A stretch of DNA of 64,000 bases from Actinoplanes sandaracinus. Lineage in GTDB: Bacteria; Actinomycetota; Actinomycetes; Mycobacteriales; Micromonosporaceae. Numbering within the stretch: the first letter of the stretch is position 1; every line of letters begins with the position of its first letter. The notes beneath the pieces are model-generated. The model was not told the DNA's origin, made no database searches, and saw only the letters and a list, made by a program, of their open reading frames with translations. The position numbers and the translations under genes were made by a program. Below, one piece after another: positions 29,832 to 38,753 of the stretch. The stretch is from positions 1-64,000 of the forward strand of contig NZ_JASCTH010000037.1 in the NCBI RefSeq assembly GCF_030009775.1. Direction: 5' to 3'.

Positions 29832-30413
29832 TCAGCCAGGCCCCGCGACCACGGGGCCACGCTGGAGATCCTCGGCGAGCAGGTCCATGAGTAGGCCGCC
29901 GTGCCAGCCGTTGCCCGCGGCGTCGCGCTCGTAGCGGCGCATGACGCCGACCGGACGGAAGCCGACCGCGGTGTAGCAGCGGATCGCCGCGTGGTTGTCC
30001 GTGGCCGGATCGATCACCAGGCGATGGTGCCCGTGGTCGTCGACGAGATGCGCGGCGAGCGTCGCGACCGCGTCTCGCCCCACGCCTCGCCCGTGGACCG
30101 CGGGGTCCAGGAAGATGTCCAGGCTCGCGTGGCGGTAGTCCGGATGGTCCTCCTGGGAGTACTGGATCAGGCCGACGACCTGCTCGTCGACGACGACGGC
30201 GAACCGGACGACGTCCGGATCGTCCAGCGGCCACCCGGATGCGGGGTCCGGTTTCCGCCAGTAGCGCAGGACCTCAGGGAGTGCCCTTATCCGGCACAGA
30301 TCCGCCGTGTGCTCCTGGCCCACCGGGACGAGCCGTGACAGCCCGCCCGACAGGACCGGGGTCGACGACGGGCCGGACGACTCCGGTGCGCTCGCGCCCG
30401 CGGTGTCCTGCAC
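29832..30413 (-). CDS. GNAT acetyltransferase, AAC(6')-like
   Basis: The 193-residue GNAT protein has VVGLIQYSQEDHPDYRHASLDIFL, the acetyl-CoA loop HGRGVGRDAVATLA, DPATDNHAAIRCYTAVGFRPVGVMRRYE and the end GLLMDLLAEDL. This arrangement is that of proteins annotated as aminoglycoside 6'-N-acetyltransferases in actinobacteria, but true substrate range is variable. GTG 30413 is chosen since GGGAG lies 5 bases upstream; TTG 30425 would be longer. The first 25 residues are Ser/Pro-rich and probably disordered. Likely co-transcribed with the AAC(2') gene. Confidence 0.72.
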   Translation of the reverse strand: MQDTAGASAPESSGPSSTPVLSGGLSRLVPVGQEHTADLCRIRALPEVLRYWRKPDPASGWPLDDPDVVRFAVVVDEQVVGLIQYSQEDHPDYRHASLDIFLDPAVHGRGVGRDAVATLAAHLVDDHGHHRLVIDPATDNHAAIRCYTAVGFRPVGVMRRYERDAAGNGWHGGLLMDLLAEDLQRGPVVAGPG

Positions 30414-30541
30414 GTCCTCTCCCAAGGGTTGACTTCGGCGTATCCGGGAACCATCTCGCTGACGGTAAATGGTTCAATATGACGTCAGCATAGCGGCGGC
30501 AAGCCTCTGCTGGCCAGGACTATGACGTGACGGAGGAGCCC

Positions 30542-31177
30542 GTGAGCGGTCCAGTAGCCCAGCCGGCCGCGAAGGAGGAACTCCCGCTGCTCGGCGAAGA
30601 GTTCGCCGTCGAGTTCGCCAACTCTCTGTACCGCAGCCCGCACGAGCACCTGGACTTTCTGGCGACGCCGCCGGCAGTCCGTTCCTGGTTCTCCCTCGCG
30701 CAGCCAGCGGCCGGGCTTACGCTCCCGCGGGAGGTCTCGGCCGAGCTGGCCCGTGACCTGCGCAGCGTCCGAGACGCCGTCCGCGCGCTGCTCGAACACG
30801 CCGCCGCGGTTCGCGGCCCGGCCCGCCCGCCGTACGGGCCCGAGACCGCGACGGCGGTGCAGACGCTGCACGCATCGGCGCGTCGCGCCCGCGCCCACCT
30901 CATCCTGGAGGCCAGCGCCGGCAGCGAAGGGCCCGGCTGGACGCTCTCCCACGAAGGTCCTCTCCCTGACGTCCTCGTCGCCGCGACCGCCAGCCGGTGC
31001 ATCCTGTTCCTCGGCGGCGAAGACATCGGCAACGTCCGCATCTGCGCCCGGCCCGGCTGCCCGATGCTCTTCGTCCGGCGTCACCGCGCGCGGCGGTACT
31101 GCCACGAGTCCTGCGGCCACAACCTTCGCCAGGCCCGGTACTACCGCGCCCGCACGGTCAGAACGGCAGCGCAGTGA
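30542..31177 (+). CDS. CGNR zinc-finger/ABATE-domain regulator
   Basis: The 211-residue protein has an N-terminal ABATE region with EFANSLYR, then a C-terminal zinc finger with CARPGCPMLFVRRHRARRYC and ESCGHNLRQARYY, giving a CxxxxC...CxxxC type site. The family binds DNA and acts as a stress-related or ligand-responsive transcription regulator. GTG 30542 has GGAGGAG upstream; GTG 30527 is the alternative. It is divergent from the two acetyltransferases across a 128-base AT-richer region, so it may control them. Confidence 0.82.
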   Translation: MSGPVAQPAAKEELPLLGEEFAVEFANSLYRSPHEHLDFLATPPAVRSWFSLAQPAAGLTLPREVSAELARDLRSVRDAVRALLEHAAAVRGPARPPYGPETATAVQTLHASARRARAHLILEASAGSEGPGWTLSHEGPLPDVLVAATASRCILFLGGEDIGNVRICARPGCPMLFVRRHRARRYCHESCGHNLRQARYYRARTVRTAAQ

Positions 31178-31373
31178 CGCGCGCCCGCGGACGCGGACCC
31201 CGCGGCCGCCCGTGAGCGATGTCAATGCCGTGTTCAGCACGGTGTGATCGGGAAAGTCGTTGACCAAGGTGAACTGATTCTGATCCACGCGCGGACACCG
31301 TCATCGGCGGTGGCGTGCCCGGGCCGCGGGGCCCCGCCGTGACGGCACGGCGCGTAAAGAGTCACCTTGCGGT

Positions 31374-31765
31374 GTGCAGGCAGAGCCGGCAGATCACGGG
31401 CTCGGCCGGCCGAGAGGCGGATGGACCACCAAAACCCATCTGGCCTGCGAACAAGGCCGCGAACTGATGGCCGCGGTGGTGACCGCCGGACAACGCGGCG
31501 ACAGCCCGCAATTCATCCCCGTACTCGCGAAGGTGCGTGTCCCCGAGCCGGCGGCGGTCGGCCACGAGCCCGGCCGGACGTCGTGCTGGCCGACAATGCG
31601 TACACGTCCAAGGCCAACCGGGACGCCCACCAGCCTTCGCCCTTGAGGCCTACCGGCTGCGGCACGCTGTGGAAGTGCGGCATCAAACTCGCCGTCCGCT
31701 ACGAAGCCACCCTGACCATCGCCGCTACCGACCAATGGCTGCGAGCACTACGAAACACGCTCTAG
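31374..31765 (+). pseudogene. IS5-family transposase remnant
   Basis: Readable transposase blocks are GGWTTKTHLACEQGRELMAA, VVTAGQRGDSPQF, then in another frame VVLADNAYTSKANRD, and finally LAVRYEATLTIAATDQWLRAL ending with a stop. An internal deletion and at least two frameshifts separate the blocks. No terminal inverted repeats could be assigned. Confidence 0.75.
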
Positions 31766-31776
31766 CCGGGCCCGGA

Positions 31777-32000
31777 TCAGCTGCCGGTGGGCCGGGCGAT
31801 GTAGTAGCGGACGGTGCGGTCGACGGGGAACCGTTGGGCCGGAACGCCGGCCAAGTCCTGCCCGCCGGCGTGGTCGCGGACTGTCGCGTGGAACTCGTCG
31901 CGGCGGACGAGCGCTGTGAGGGTGCGCAGGTCGGATGGGCCGGCGCGTGCGCGATTGACGCAGTTGCGGACGGTCCAGCGGCACTCGCCGCTGCCGGTCG
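31777..32000 (-). other. C-terminal fragment of an unrecognised protein
   Basis: A minus-strand frame reads DLRTLTALVRRDEFHATVRD and ends RTVRYYIARPTGS at the stop at 31777. It looks like a genuine coding tail, but no start is visible and it is squeezed between two transposase relics. Family unknown. Confidence 0.3.
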
Positions 32001-32109
32001 GGCTCGACCTCGACCAGCACGCCCAGTCGGTGCAGCAGTACGTCGACGCAGGCTTCGGCGAGGTCTACGTCCAGCCGATCGGCGCCGACCAGACACGTTC
32101 TTCGGCGCC

Positions 32110-32330
32110 TAGGCCGTGTGCGTAGTGCTCGCAGCCATTGGTTGATAGCGGCGATGGTGAGGGTGGCTTCGTAGCGGACGGCGAGTCGTACCGGGTGACC
32201 AAGGCTCGGTGTTGTTTGAGCTGGTTGGTGCCGCATTCCACGGCATGACGCAGGCGGTAGGTCTCCGGGTCAAAAGGCGGGCGGGCTGACCCCGCTACCA
32301 ACCGGTCCGGTCCCGGAGGCCGGCAAGGGC
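32110..32330 (-). pseudogene. Second IS5-family transposase remnant (opposite strand)
   Basis: The minus strand encodes FDPETYRLRHAVECGTNQLK and, one frame away, LAVRYEATLTIAAINQWLRAL, the same C-terminal transposase segment found at 31680-31765 but facing the other way. The two relics point toward each other around 31770-32100, suggesting two insertions of related elements or an inversion. Confidence 0.7.
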
Positions 32331-32614
32331 AGCGTGGGGCGTCGCCACCGCCGGCGGCGCCATCGCGGCCGCGGCCTGACCGCCGCACCTGTGGCCCGGC
32401 GTCGTCAGCGGCACACCTTGCAGGCGAGGACCGGCAGGGCGGCGTACCTGAGCCCACGCTGAGAGTCCCTCAGCGGCGTCCAAGTCGGGCCGCAGAGAAT
32501 GTTCCCGGTGATCTGGTATGGCTGATCTTCGAGGATGCCGGGGCCGGGGGCCGTCACCAGCCTGTTGGCGACCGGGGGCGTCGGCGGCGGCTCAACTGAG
32601 AGGACAAGACGGCG

Positions 32615-33280
32615 TTGGACGTGTACGAAGCTGTGGACAGTCGCCGCGCTGTGCGGGCGTTCAGCGATGAGCCGGTGTCCAAGGAGGTGCTCGAACGAGT
32701 GCTGACGGCAGCGGCGCGGGCTCCGTCGAGCGGGAATCTTCAGCCGTGGCATGTGTATGTCGTGGCCGGTGAGCCCTTGGCCGAGCTGAAGCGGCGTGCG
32801 ACGGCCAGGGCGCGGGCCGGGGACCCGGGTGACGAGCGGGAATATCCGATGTACCCGGCCGATCTGGTCTCGCCGTATCGGGACCGTGCTGTCGCCGCGG
32901 CTGCGCAGCGCTACGCGGCGCTCGGGATCGAGCGGGACGACCCCGCCCGGCCCATGAAGATCGCCGCCTTGAACACGGACGCGTTCGGGGCGCCGGTTGT
33001 ACTGTTCTGCTACCTCGACCGGACCATGGGGCCCGGGCAGTGGGGGGACGCGGGGATGTACCTGCAGACGGTCATGCTGTTGTTGAGAGCGGAAGGGCTG
33101 CACAGCTGTCCGCAGGTGATGTGGACGATGTTTCGCGAGACTGTCAGCCGGATAGTCGGGCCCGGCGACGGGCTCTCGCTGTTCTGCGGTGTCGCGGTGG
33201 GATTCGAGAAGGAAGGCGTGCCACGGCTGCGGACCGGGCGGGCGGATATGACAGAAACAGTGAGCTTCATCGGAATGTGA
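32615..33280 (+). CDS. Nitroreductase-family flavoprotein
   Basis: The 221-residue FMN-dependent oxidoreductase begins MDVYEAVDSRRAVRAFSDEP, with the RRAVRAF FMN-phosphate motif and RAPSSGNLQPWHVYVV. A central GDAGMYLQTVMLLLRAEGLHSCPQ segment and a C-terminal CGVAVGFE complete the fold. Members reduce nitro compounds, quinones or enones with NAD(P)H. TTG 32615 gives the family N-terminus; GTG 32621 is possible. There is no operon partner. Confidence 0.85.
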   Translation: MDVYEAVDSRRAVRAFSDEPVSKEVLERVLTAAARAPSSGNLQPWHVYVVAGEPLAELKRRATARARAGDPGDEREYPMYPADLVSPYRDRAVAAAAQRYAALGIERDDPARPMKIAALNTDAFGAPVVLFCYLDRTMGPGQWGDAGMYLQTVMLLLRAEGLHSCPQVMWTMFRETVSRIVGPGDGLSLFCGVAVGFEKEGVPRLRTGRADMTETVSFIGM

Positions 33281-33454
33281 CCGGCTATGCGCTCGGGCCG
33301 CGACGAACCGCCCGCGACCAGCCGAAACGCTTCACCACCGAAACCGTGTATGTCAATCATCTGGCTTATCCGCTATAGCATGATCTACCTACGATTGCTA
33401 TTTATTCCAGTATCCTGACGATGGTCGGGGGCCTGAGGCTGCTCTGGTGAACGG

Positions 33455-33823
33455 ATGGGTTCGGTGGGCAGGATTCTGGTGGTCGATGACGAGCCGGATT
33501 TACGGTTCATACTGCGGCGGGTGTTTGCGCGGGCCGGTCACGAGGTTGCCGAAGCAGGTGACGGTGCGGCGGCTCTCGCCTCGGTGCGCGAGTCGCCGCC
33601 GGATCTGGTGGTGACCGACATGATGATGCCGGTGATGAGCGGCGTCGAACTCATCCGAGCGCTGCGGGCCGACCCCGTGACCACCGCGATTCCGGTCCTG
33701 GTGGTCAGCGGCGACTCACACTTGGCGGCGGACGCCGACGCCGTGCTGGCCAAGCCGTGCCGGCACGCCGAGTTGCTTGAGCTTGCCGAAGGTCTGCTCC
33801 GGGAAGGACGTGACGCGCAGTGA
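33455..33823 (+). CDS. Single-domain CheY-like response regulator
   Basis: The 122-residue receiver-only protein has the acidic pair VVDDEPD, phosphoacceptor Asp55 (VVTDMMMPV) and the conserved Lys in VLAKPC. It lacks an output domain, so it acts by protein contact. Its stop overlaps the GTG of the KaiC-like gene, implying the two work together. An AT-rich stretch at 33365-33420 just upstream, unusual for this window, probably holds the promoter. Confidence 0.9.
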   Translation: MGSVGRILVVDDEPDLRFILRRVFARAGHEVAEAGDGAAALASVRESPPDLVVTDMMMPVMSGVELIRALRADPVTTAIPVLVVSGDSHLAADADAVLAKPCRHAELLELAEGLLREGRDAQ

Positions 33824-35286
33824 AGCGGTTGTCGACCGGGCTGGCGGACCTCGACCTGATCCTCGGCGGCGGCCTGGAACCGGGCTCGGTGGTGGTCCTG
33901 ACCGGGCCTCCCGGGGCGGGGAAGACGATCCTGGCCCAGCAGATCTGTTTCGCCAACGCCACCGCTGAGCACAAGGCCGTCTGTTATACGACCCTGTCGG
34001 AGCCGCATGACAAACTCATCGAACACCTGAGCGGATTTCCGTTTTTCGATGCCGCGGCTCTGGGGTCGAAGATCGAGTACGTGCACCTGGGCGACATGCT
34101 GCGCGACACCGGCAAGGCCGACCTGGGACCGCTGATCGACGAAGTGGTCCGCAAGGCCCTCGACGATCAGCCGGTGCTGGTGGTGATCGACAGCACCAAG
34201 ATGTTGCGGGACTTCGTCAGCGATCACGCCGTGCGGATGGCGCTCTACGACCTGACCAGCCGCGTCGCCCACAGCGGAGCGGTACTGCTCCTGCTCGGTG
34301 AGTATACCCCCGAGGACATGCAGACCGGCGTGGAGTTCGCCCTGGCCGACGGCATCGTGCAGCTGACGCACCAGTCCCGCGAACCGAACGACCGGCGCGG
34401 CCTGCGCGTGGTCAAGATGCGTGCCGCCACCCATCTGAACGGGACGCACACCGTACAGATCACCGCCGGCGGGTTCCAGGTGTATCCCCGGGTCGAGTCG
34501 TTCCTGCCCGAAACGGTAGCGCCGAAGGGGAAACGAGTCCCTTCCGGGATTCTCGGTCTGGACGCCTTGATGGGTGGAGGGATACCGCACGCTGCTGCCA
34601 CCCTCGTGCTCGGTCCCTCCGGCGCTGGTAAGACCATCAGCTGTCTCAACTTCGTCGCCGAGGGCCTGGCCCGAGGCGAGCGTTGCCTCTACATCAGCTT
34701 CCAGGACCCCGGGGACCAACTGGTCGACATGGCAGACACCTTCGGCTGGGACTTCGAGGCCGCCCGCAGCAGCGGCCAGTTGGTGATCTCCCACGTACCG
34801 ATGGGCAACCTCGACCTGGACGTTCTGGCCTCCGTGATCCGCCATGGCCTCGCCGACGGCACGACCGCCCGGGTCGTCATCGACAGCCTGGCCGAGATGG
34901 CACACGCCGCCCGGGAAGCCGAACGGTTCCCCGCCTACCTGCGCAGCCTCGTCGGCATCGTCCGCACCGCCAGCGCTTGCCTCTGGGTCACCAGCGAGAC
35001 CAGAACATTCGGACCCATGGAAGACCCCCTGGTCGGACTCATGTACCTGTTCCACAATGTGGTCCAAATTCGCTACATCGAACACTGCACACAGATCGAC
35101 CGGGCTCTCAACGTCCTGAAGATGCGTAACAGCCGCCACGACAACGGCATGCACTCCTGCCACATCACCGACAACGGCGTCACCGTCGGAAACAGAATCG
35201 AACAGCTCACCGGAATGCTCGGCTGGAGCGTCCTACGCGACTGCCCGACCACACCCAGCCACGACGACACCAGAACCGTGGGCTGA
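33820..35286 (+). CDS. KaiC-like double-domain ATPase
   Basis: The 488-residue protein has two RecA-type KaiC domains. Walker A motifs are GPPGAGKT at residues 29-36 and GPSGAGKT at 265-272, with Walker B strands VLVVIDS and RVVIDS. In cyanobacterial KaiC two catalytic Glu follow the Walker A strand. Here the first domain has a single Glu (TTLSEP) and the second has Asp (SFQDP), so autophosphorylation may differ. No kaiA or kaiB is in the window. GTG 33820 overlaps the CheY-like stop. Such pairs in actinobacteria are thought to be signalling ATPases rather than clocks. Confidence 0.88.
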   Translation: MKRLSTGLADLDLILGGGLEPGSVVVLTGPPGAGKTILAQQICFANATAEHKAVCYTTLSEPHDKLIEHLSGFPFFDAAALGSKIEYVHLGDMLRDTGKADLGPLIDEVVRKALDDQPVLVVIDSTKMLRDFVSDHAVRMALYDLTSRVAHSGAVLLLLGEYTPEDMQTGVEFALADGIVQLTHQSREPNDRRGLRVVKMRAATHLNGTHTVQITAGGFQVYPRVESFLPETVAPKGKRVPSGILGLDALMGGGIPHAAATLVLGPSGAGKTISCLNFVAEGLARGERCLYISFQDPGDQLVDMADTFGWDFEAARSSGQLVISHVPMGNLDLDVLASVIRHGLADGTTARVVIDSLAEMAHAAREAERFPAYLRSLVGIVRTASACLWVTSETRTFGPMEDPLVGLMYLFHNVVQIRYIEHCTQIDRALNVLKMRNSRHDNGMHSCHITDNGVTVGNRIEQLTGMLGWSVLRDCPTTPSHDDTRTVG

Positions 35287-35299
35287 CCCCTACCGCACC

Positions 35300-35460
35300 C
35301 CGCCTCGATCCACCGACGCAGTGGATGCCGAAGGGACTATCTCGATCGGTGTGTACTTCCCTGACTGCCCTTCCGCAGGCCACGACATGATCGCGTTCGA
35401 CTGCGGCGACTGTGGGCCAGACGGCGAACCTCGCGTCGTCCATGTCGAAACAAGCCGATC
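35300..35460 (+). pseudogene. SUKH (SMI1/KNR4) immunity-type fragment
   Basis: The frame reads GVYFPDCPSAGHDMIAFDCG and DGEPRVVHVE, the diagnostic middle of SUKH-family proteins, which commonly neutralise polymorphic toxins. The N-terminal half is absent and the C-terminus is lost into unrelated sequence. It lies 3.3 kb before the RHS toxin, so it may be a discarded immunity gene of an earlier toxin tip. Confidence 0.55.
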
Positions 35461-35663
35461 GTCTCGGGGTCCCGCCCGGCCTCGCTCGCACCCCTCACCT
35501 GCTGATTCATCTCAGCTTCGTCCCGATGGCTTCGGGGGCCGGATGGGTTATCCCAACCGGTTTCGTACCAAGGTCTCTACCATTCGGTGCCCGATGTGTG
35601 GGGGTAGCGAGGGCGCCAGGACGCGAATTGACCTGAGTCCTTGCCGCGAGCCCGGTCGGCCCT

Positions 35664-36224
35664 TCACGGCGCGGCGGTGAAGAACCACAGTGATGAGGTG
35701 AGCCAGAGCGCTGTCAGGGCGGCGAAGACGATCCCCCCGGCCGTGGGCAACGCCCAGCCGGTGAGCCCCTGCTTGGTCAGAAAGAGCATCTTGACGGTGA
35801 AGGCACCGTAGAAGAGGCAGCCCAGCAGGGAATGCAGCAGCACCCGGGGAGAGGAGCTCTGCAGGCCCAACGCGTAGAGGCAGTGAACCGCGACGGGTAT
35901 GGACAGGAGAAACGCGATCCGCCCTGACCAGCGGTGTGCGGTGCCGGTCCACGGGGGCGCGGTCACGCGTGGAAGCTGGCCATACATGGCCGATGCCGTT
36001 GCCAGTTGGAACGCGCCGAGCAAGGCCGATGCCGAGGCGAGCCAGGCCTTGACGGCCAGTGGGCTGGAAACGCCGAGCATGGTCACGGCGACACCGGTGG
36101 GGCGGTGCAGGCTTGCGTACACGCCGAGCGTCACAGCGACGGCGCTGCCGATCGCCACCGGGATCAGGAGTTTCGCGGCGTCGGAAAGGCTCGGCGACGA
36201 GCGGGCGTGCGGTGGTGCGGTCAT
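35664..36224 (-). CDS. DUF6529-like integral membrane protein
   Basis: The 186-residue protein has five predicted membrane helices. His residues lie in helical segments (HRWSGRIAFLLSIPVAVHCL and RVLLHSLLGCLFYGAFTVK), spaced like a cytochrome b561-type haem binder. I believe it belongs to the DUF6529 family. Haem binding is inferred from those His only. It lies 27 bases downstream of the kinase gene on the same strand, so the two are probably co-transcribed. Confidence 0.75.
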   Translation of the reverse strand: MTAPPHARSSPSLSDAAKLLIPVAIGSAVAVTLGVYASLHRPTGVAVTMLGVSSPLAVKAWLASASALLGAFQLATASAMYGQLPRVTAPPWTGTAHRWSGRIAFLLSIPVAVHCLYALGLQSSSPRVLLHSLLGCLFYGAFTVKMLFLTKQGLTGWALPTAGGIVFAALTALWLTSSLWFFTAAP

Positions 36225-36251
36225 TCACTCTCTCCTGTCCGAAGACGGGGG

Positions 36252-37784
36252 TCAGGATTCGCCGCCTTCGATCGGTTCGGCGGTGACCAGCATGCCGTCG
36301 ACGGTGGCTGTGCCGGTGGAGGGGTCGAGGCGGGGAGCCGGTGCGGGGACACCGTTATTGGTCACGATGCCCACCTGGCTGCCGTCGCGCAGGAGGATCC
36401 ACCCACCGACGATCCGCGCGTTGCGGATCTTCGCGGTGGCGCGGTACAGCCCCGACGGCGGCTTCGCCTGAGCGATGTCGAATGTCAACCGCCGCCCGCT
36501 CACACTGACGCTTCCGACGGTCGCGTCGTCGTCGTAGGTCGCCTGCAGCCGTGAATCGTTTCGTCCGGTGAGGTCCAGCCGCCCGCCGGAGGCCGTGCCC
36601 CGCAGCCACTCCTCCAGCCGGGTGCCGTCGCACAGGTACGAGATGGCCCTGTCCCCGCGGACCGCGATCGAGATGGCAGCGTCGTTCCCGTTCACCCGTC
36701 CCGCATAGGCTGCGCGCTCCGGCCCCGGAGTGGCCGTCGTCGCCAGGGCCGTCGGTGAGTTCACCACCGGCGGCGGTGCGGCCGCCGTCTCCGCACGCCG
36801 TGCCGGATCGTTCCCGGTGGCGTTCATGCTGAGGCCGAGCAGGACAAGCGCGGTGGCCAGGCCGGCTGTCAGAGTGATCAATGGCCCGCGGCCTCTTTCG
36901 CGTGCCGGCGCATCCGCGCGTGGGGCCGGCTGACGGGCGCCCGCGGCGGATGGGCGGATTCTGGTCGGCTCGCCCGGGCTCGCCGGTGCCGTGGCGGCAT
37001 GCGCAGGGCTTCCCGTCAGCGGCGCAGTGGCGGCGCGCAGCCGTGCGGCCAGGGTGCGGGCCGTCGGCCGATCTCGCGGATCTTCGGCCAGGCATTGCAC
37101 GACGAGGGTACGAAGTTGATCGGGAAGCCCATCGGCGCCGTCGGCGCCTTCCGGGCGGGCGCCGGTGATCATTTCCGTTACGACCACTCCGAGCGAGAAG
37201 ACGTCGGCGGCTGCTGTGGGGGATCCCCCGGCACGCAGCTCCGGCGCTACGTATCCCGGGGTGCCGCCTATGGTGCCGCGGTGCCCGGCCTCGAGCACGA
37301 GCGCTCCCACGCCAAAGTCGGTGATCTTGATCCTGGGTGGCCGGCTGTTTCGTTCGACGAGGACGTTCTCCGGTTTCAGATCCAGATGAACGACGCCCTG
37401 GGCGTGCGCGGCGGCCAGTGCGGTGGCGACCTGACTGGCGATGGCGCAGGCGTCGGCAGCAGGCAGCGTGCCGCCCTGTTCGGCCAGGTGACGCCGCAAA
37501 TTGGGTCCGTCGACGAACTCGAGAAGCAGCGCGAGCCGACCGCGTTCGAAGACGACTTCACGCAACTCGACGATGAACTCGTGCTGCAGGCCACGCAGGA
37601 CCGCCTCCTCCTGAAGGAAGCTGTTGCGCAGCGCGCGGTTGTCGGCGAGATCGGGACGAAGCAGCTTGGCGACGAGCGGCGGACCGCCGTCGATGCGGGT
37701 GGCGCGGCGGACGATCCCGATCGCCCCGCGGCCTATCTCCTCGTGGAGCACGTAGTCCCGGCCAAGAGTCTCCTCCTGCGCCAC
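36252..37784 (-). CDS. Transmembrane Ser/Thr protein kinase, non-RD type
   Basis: The 510-residue PknB-type kinase has a glycine loop IGRGAIGIV, ATP Lys at residue 40, and a catalytic loop HLDLKPEN at 133-140 where the usual HRD Arg is Leu. DFG is at 156-158, followed by GTPGYVAPE. A membrane helix lies at about 300-322, then an extracytoplasmic domain starting YAGRVNGNDAAISIAV that I have seen on other actinobacterial kinases. GTG 37784 has GGGAGG 6 bases upstream. It lies 96 bases from the WXG100 gene, at one end of the toxin locus. Loss of the HRD Arg suggests activation without activation-loop phosphorylation. Confidence 0.9.
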   Translation of the reverse strand: MAQEETLGRDYVLHEEIGRGAIGIVRRATRIDGGPPLVAKLLRPDLADNRALRNSFLQEEAVLRGLQHEFIVELREVVFERGRLALLLEFVDGPNLRRHLAEQGGTLPAADACAIASQVATALAAAHAQGVVHLDLKPENVLVERNSRPPRIKITDFGVGALVLEAGHRGTIGGTPGYVAPELRAGGSPTAAADVFSLGVVVTEMITGARPEGADGADGLPDQLRTLVVQCLAEDPRDRPTARTLAARLRAATAPLTGSPAHAATAPASPGEPTRIRPSAAGARQPAPRADAPARERGRGPLITLTAGLATALVLLGLSMNATGNDPARRAETAAAPPPVVNSPTALATTATPGPERAAYAGRVNGNDAAISIAVRGDRAISYLCDGTRLEEWLRGTASGGRLDLTGRNDSRLQATYDDDATVGSVSVSGRRLTFDIAQAKPPSGLYRATAKIRNARIVGGWILLRDGSQVGIVTNNGVPAPAPRLDPSTGTATVDGMLVTAEPIEGGES

Positions 37785-37880
37785 GGACGCCTCCCTCACG
37801 CTCGGCACCGAGCCTGTTGCTGACCACGGCTGCTGTCTCCGTACTGGAAGGTCAGGTTCAACCGCACGGGGATGCCGCCG

Positions 37881-38165
37881 TCAGCCACCACCACCAGCCG
37901 CCATGATGTTCTGCGAAATTTTGTTCAGCTGTTCCCGTAACTGCCCGAGTTCTTCTTGCGCCCGGTCCAAAGCCTTCTTCGTATCCGGCCATATCTGGCC
38001 GCGAAACTGCTCCGCGAGGGGCCCATCCCAGACGTTCGAGTCAGAAAGAGTCTGACCTTGACCGTCAAGCTTCGTGATCTGCTCGGCCAGTCCGCCGCTG
38101 ATGATAGCCTGCATTTGACTGATGGCGGTTTTGGCCTGTTCAGTAGAAAGTACACGGGTTGCCAT
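37881..38165 (-). CDS. WXG100-family (ESX-type) protein
   Basis: The 94-residue helical hairpin protein has VWDG in place of WxG at the turn (residues 45-48) and a second helix QIWPDTKKALDRAQEELGQL. Size, helical pattern and the short Gly tail fit WXG100 type VII substrates or chaperones. ATG 38165 follows a strong GGGAGGGAG box. It is divergent from the toxin operon across a 133-base region containing a TACGTA palindrome, suggesting shared control. Confidence 0.85.
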   Translation of the reverse strand: MATRVLSTEQAKTAISQMQAIISGGLAEQITKLDGQGQTLSDSNVWDGPLAEQFRGQIWPDTKKALDRAQEELGQLREQLNKISQNIMAAGGGG

Positions 38166-38298
38166 TTCCGTTCTCCCTCCCTATACGTATTCAGCGCAAA
38201 TTCACCGTACTGGCCCCCCTGGTCCGTGTCAGTCGGACTTACGAATCGGTAAGCCGCGCGAGCACTCTGTGAGGGCTCCGGCCGGCTCGGGAGGGGTG

Positions 38299-38748
38299 AT
38301 GGCCGAAATGGAAGCGATCGAGGACGATGTTCGCTTTGCCTGGGCTGCCGCAGAGCGTCTCGCGGCGGAGTTCCAGGCTACCGCGGCGATCCTCGAGGGA
38401 CAGGTTTCGCAGCGCAACACGATCGCCGGAGAGGCGAAACGGGAATGGCGGGGCGTGTACGCGGAGCAATTCACCAGACGTCTGCGCACCTGCACGAGCG
38501 ACACACAGCGCCTGGCCGAGGCGATGCGGGCAGCCGCAAATCAGGTGGATGAGCTGGCGGGGCTGGCTCGCGAGGAGCAGAACAATCGGAAACGGGCTCG
38601 TGAGTGGGCGGCGCGGGAGAAGAATGAAGGATTCCTCGAGAAGGTCGAGGAGCTGTTCACGGGCGAGGGCGACAAACCGCCCGCCCCTCCCCCGGGTAAG
38701 CAGCCCCACTTCACCGCGCCGGCGCCGGTCGCCGGAGGCCGGGAGTAG
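38299..38748 (+). CDS. Helical WXG-like helper protein of the RHS toxin
   Basis: The 149-residue, highly charged helical protein has REWRGVYAEQFTRRLRTC, with a WRG turn like that of WXG100 proteins, between two long helices. A Pro-rich tail ends PAPVAGGRE. It ends 5 bases before the RHS toxin ATG, so the two are surely translated together. By analogy with LXG/WXG systems it may pair with the toxin N-terminus for export. ATG 38299 sits 4 bases after GGGAGGGG; ATG 38308 is equally possible. Confidence 0.72.
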   Translation: MAEMEAIEDDVRFAWAAAERLAAEFQATAAILEGQVSQRNTIAGEAKREWRGVYAEQFTRRLRTCTSDTQRLAEAMRAAANQVDELAGLAREEQNNRKRAREWAAREKNEGFLEKVEELFTGEGDKPPAPPPGKQPHFTAPAPVAGGRE

Positions 38749-38753
38749 TCGAC

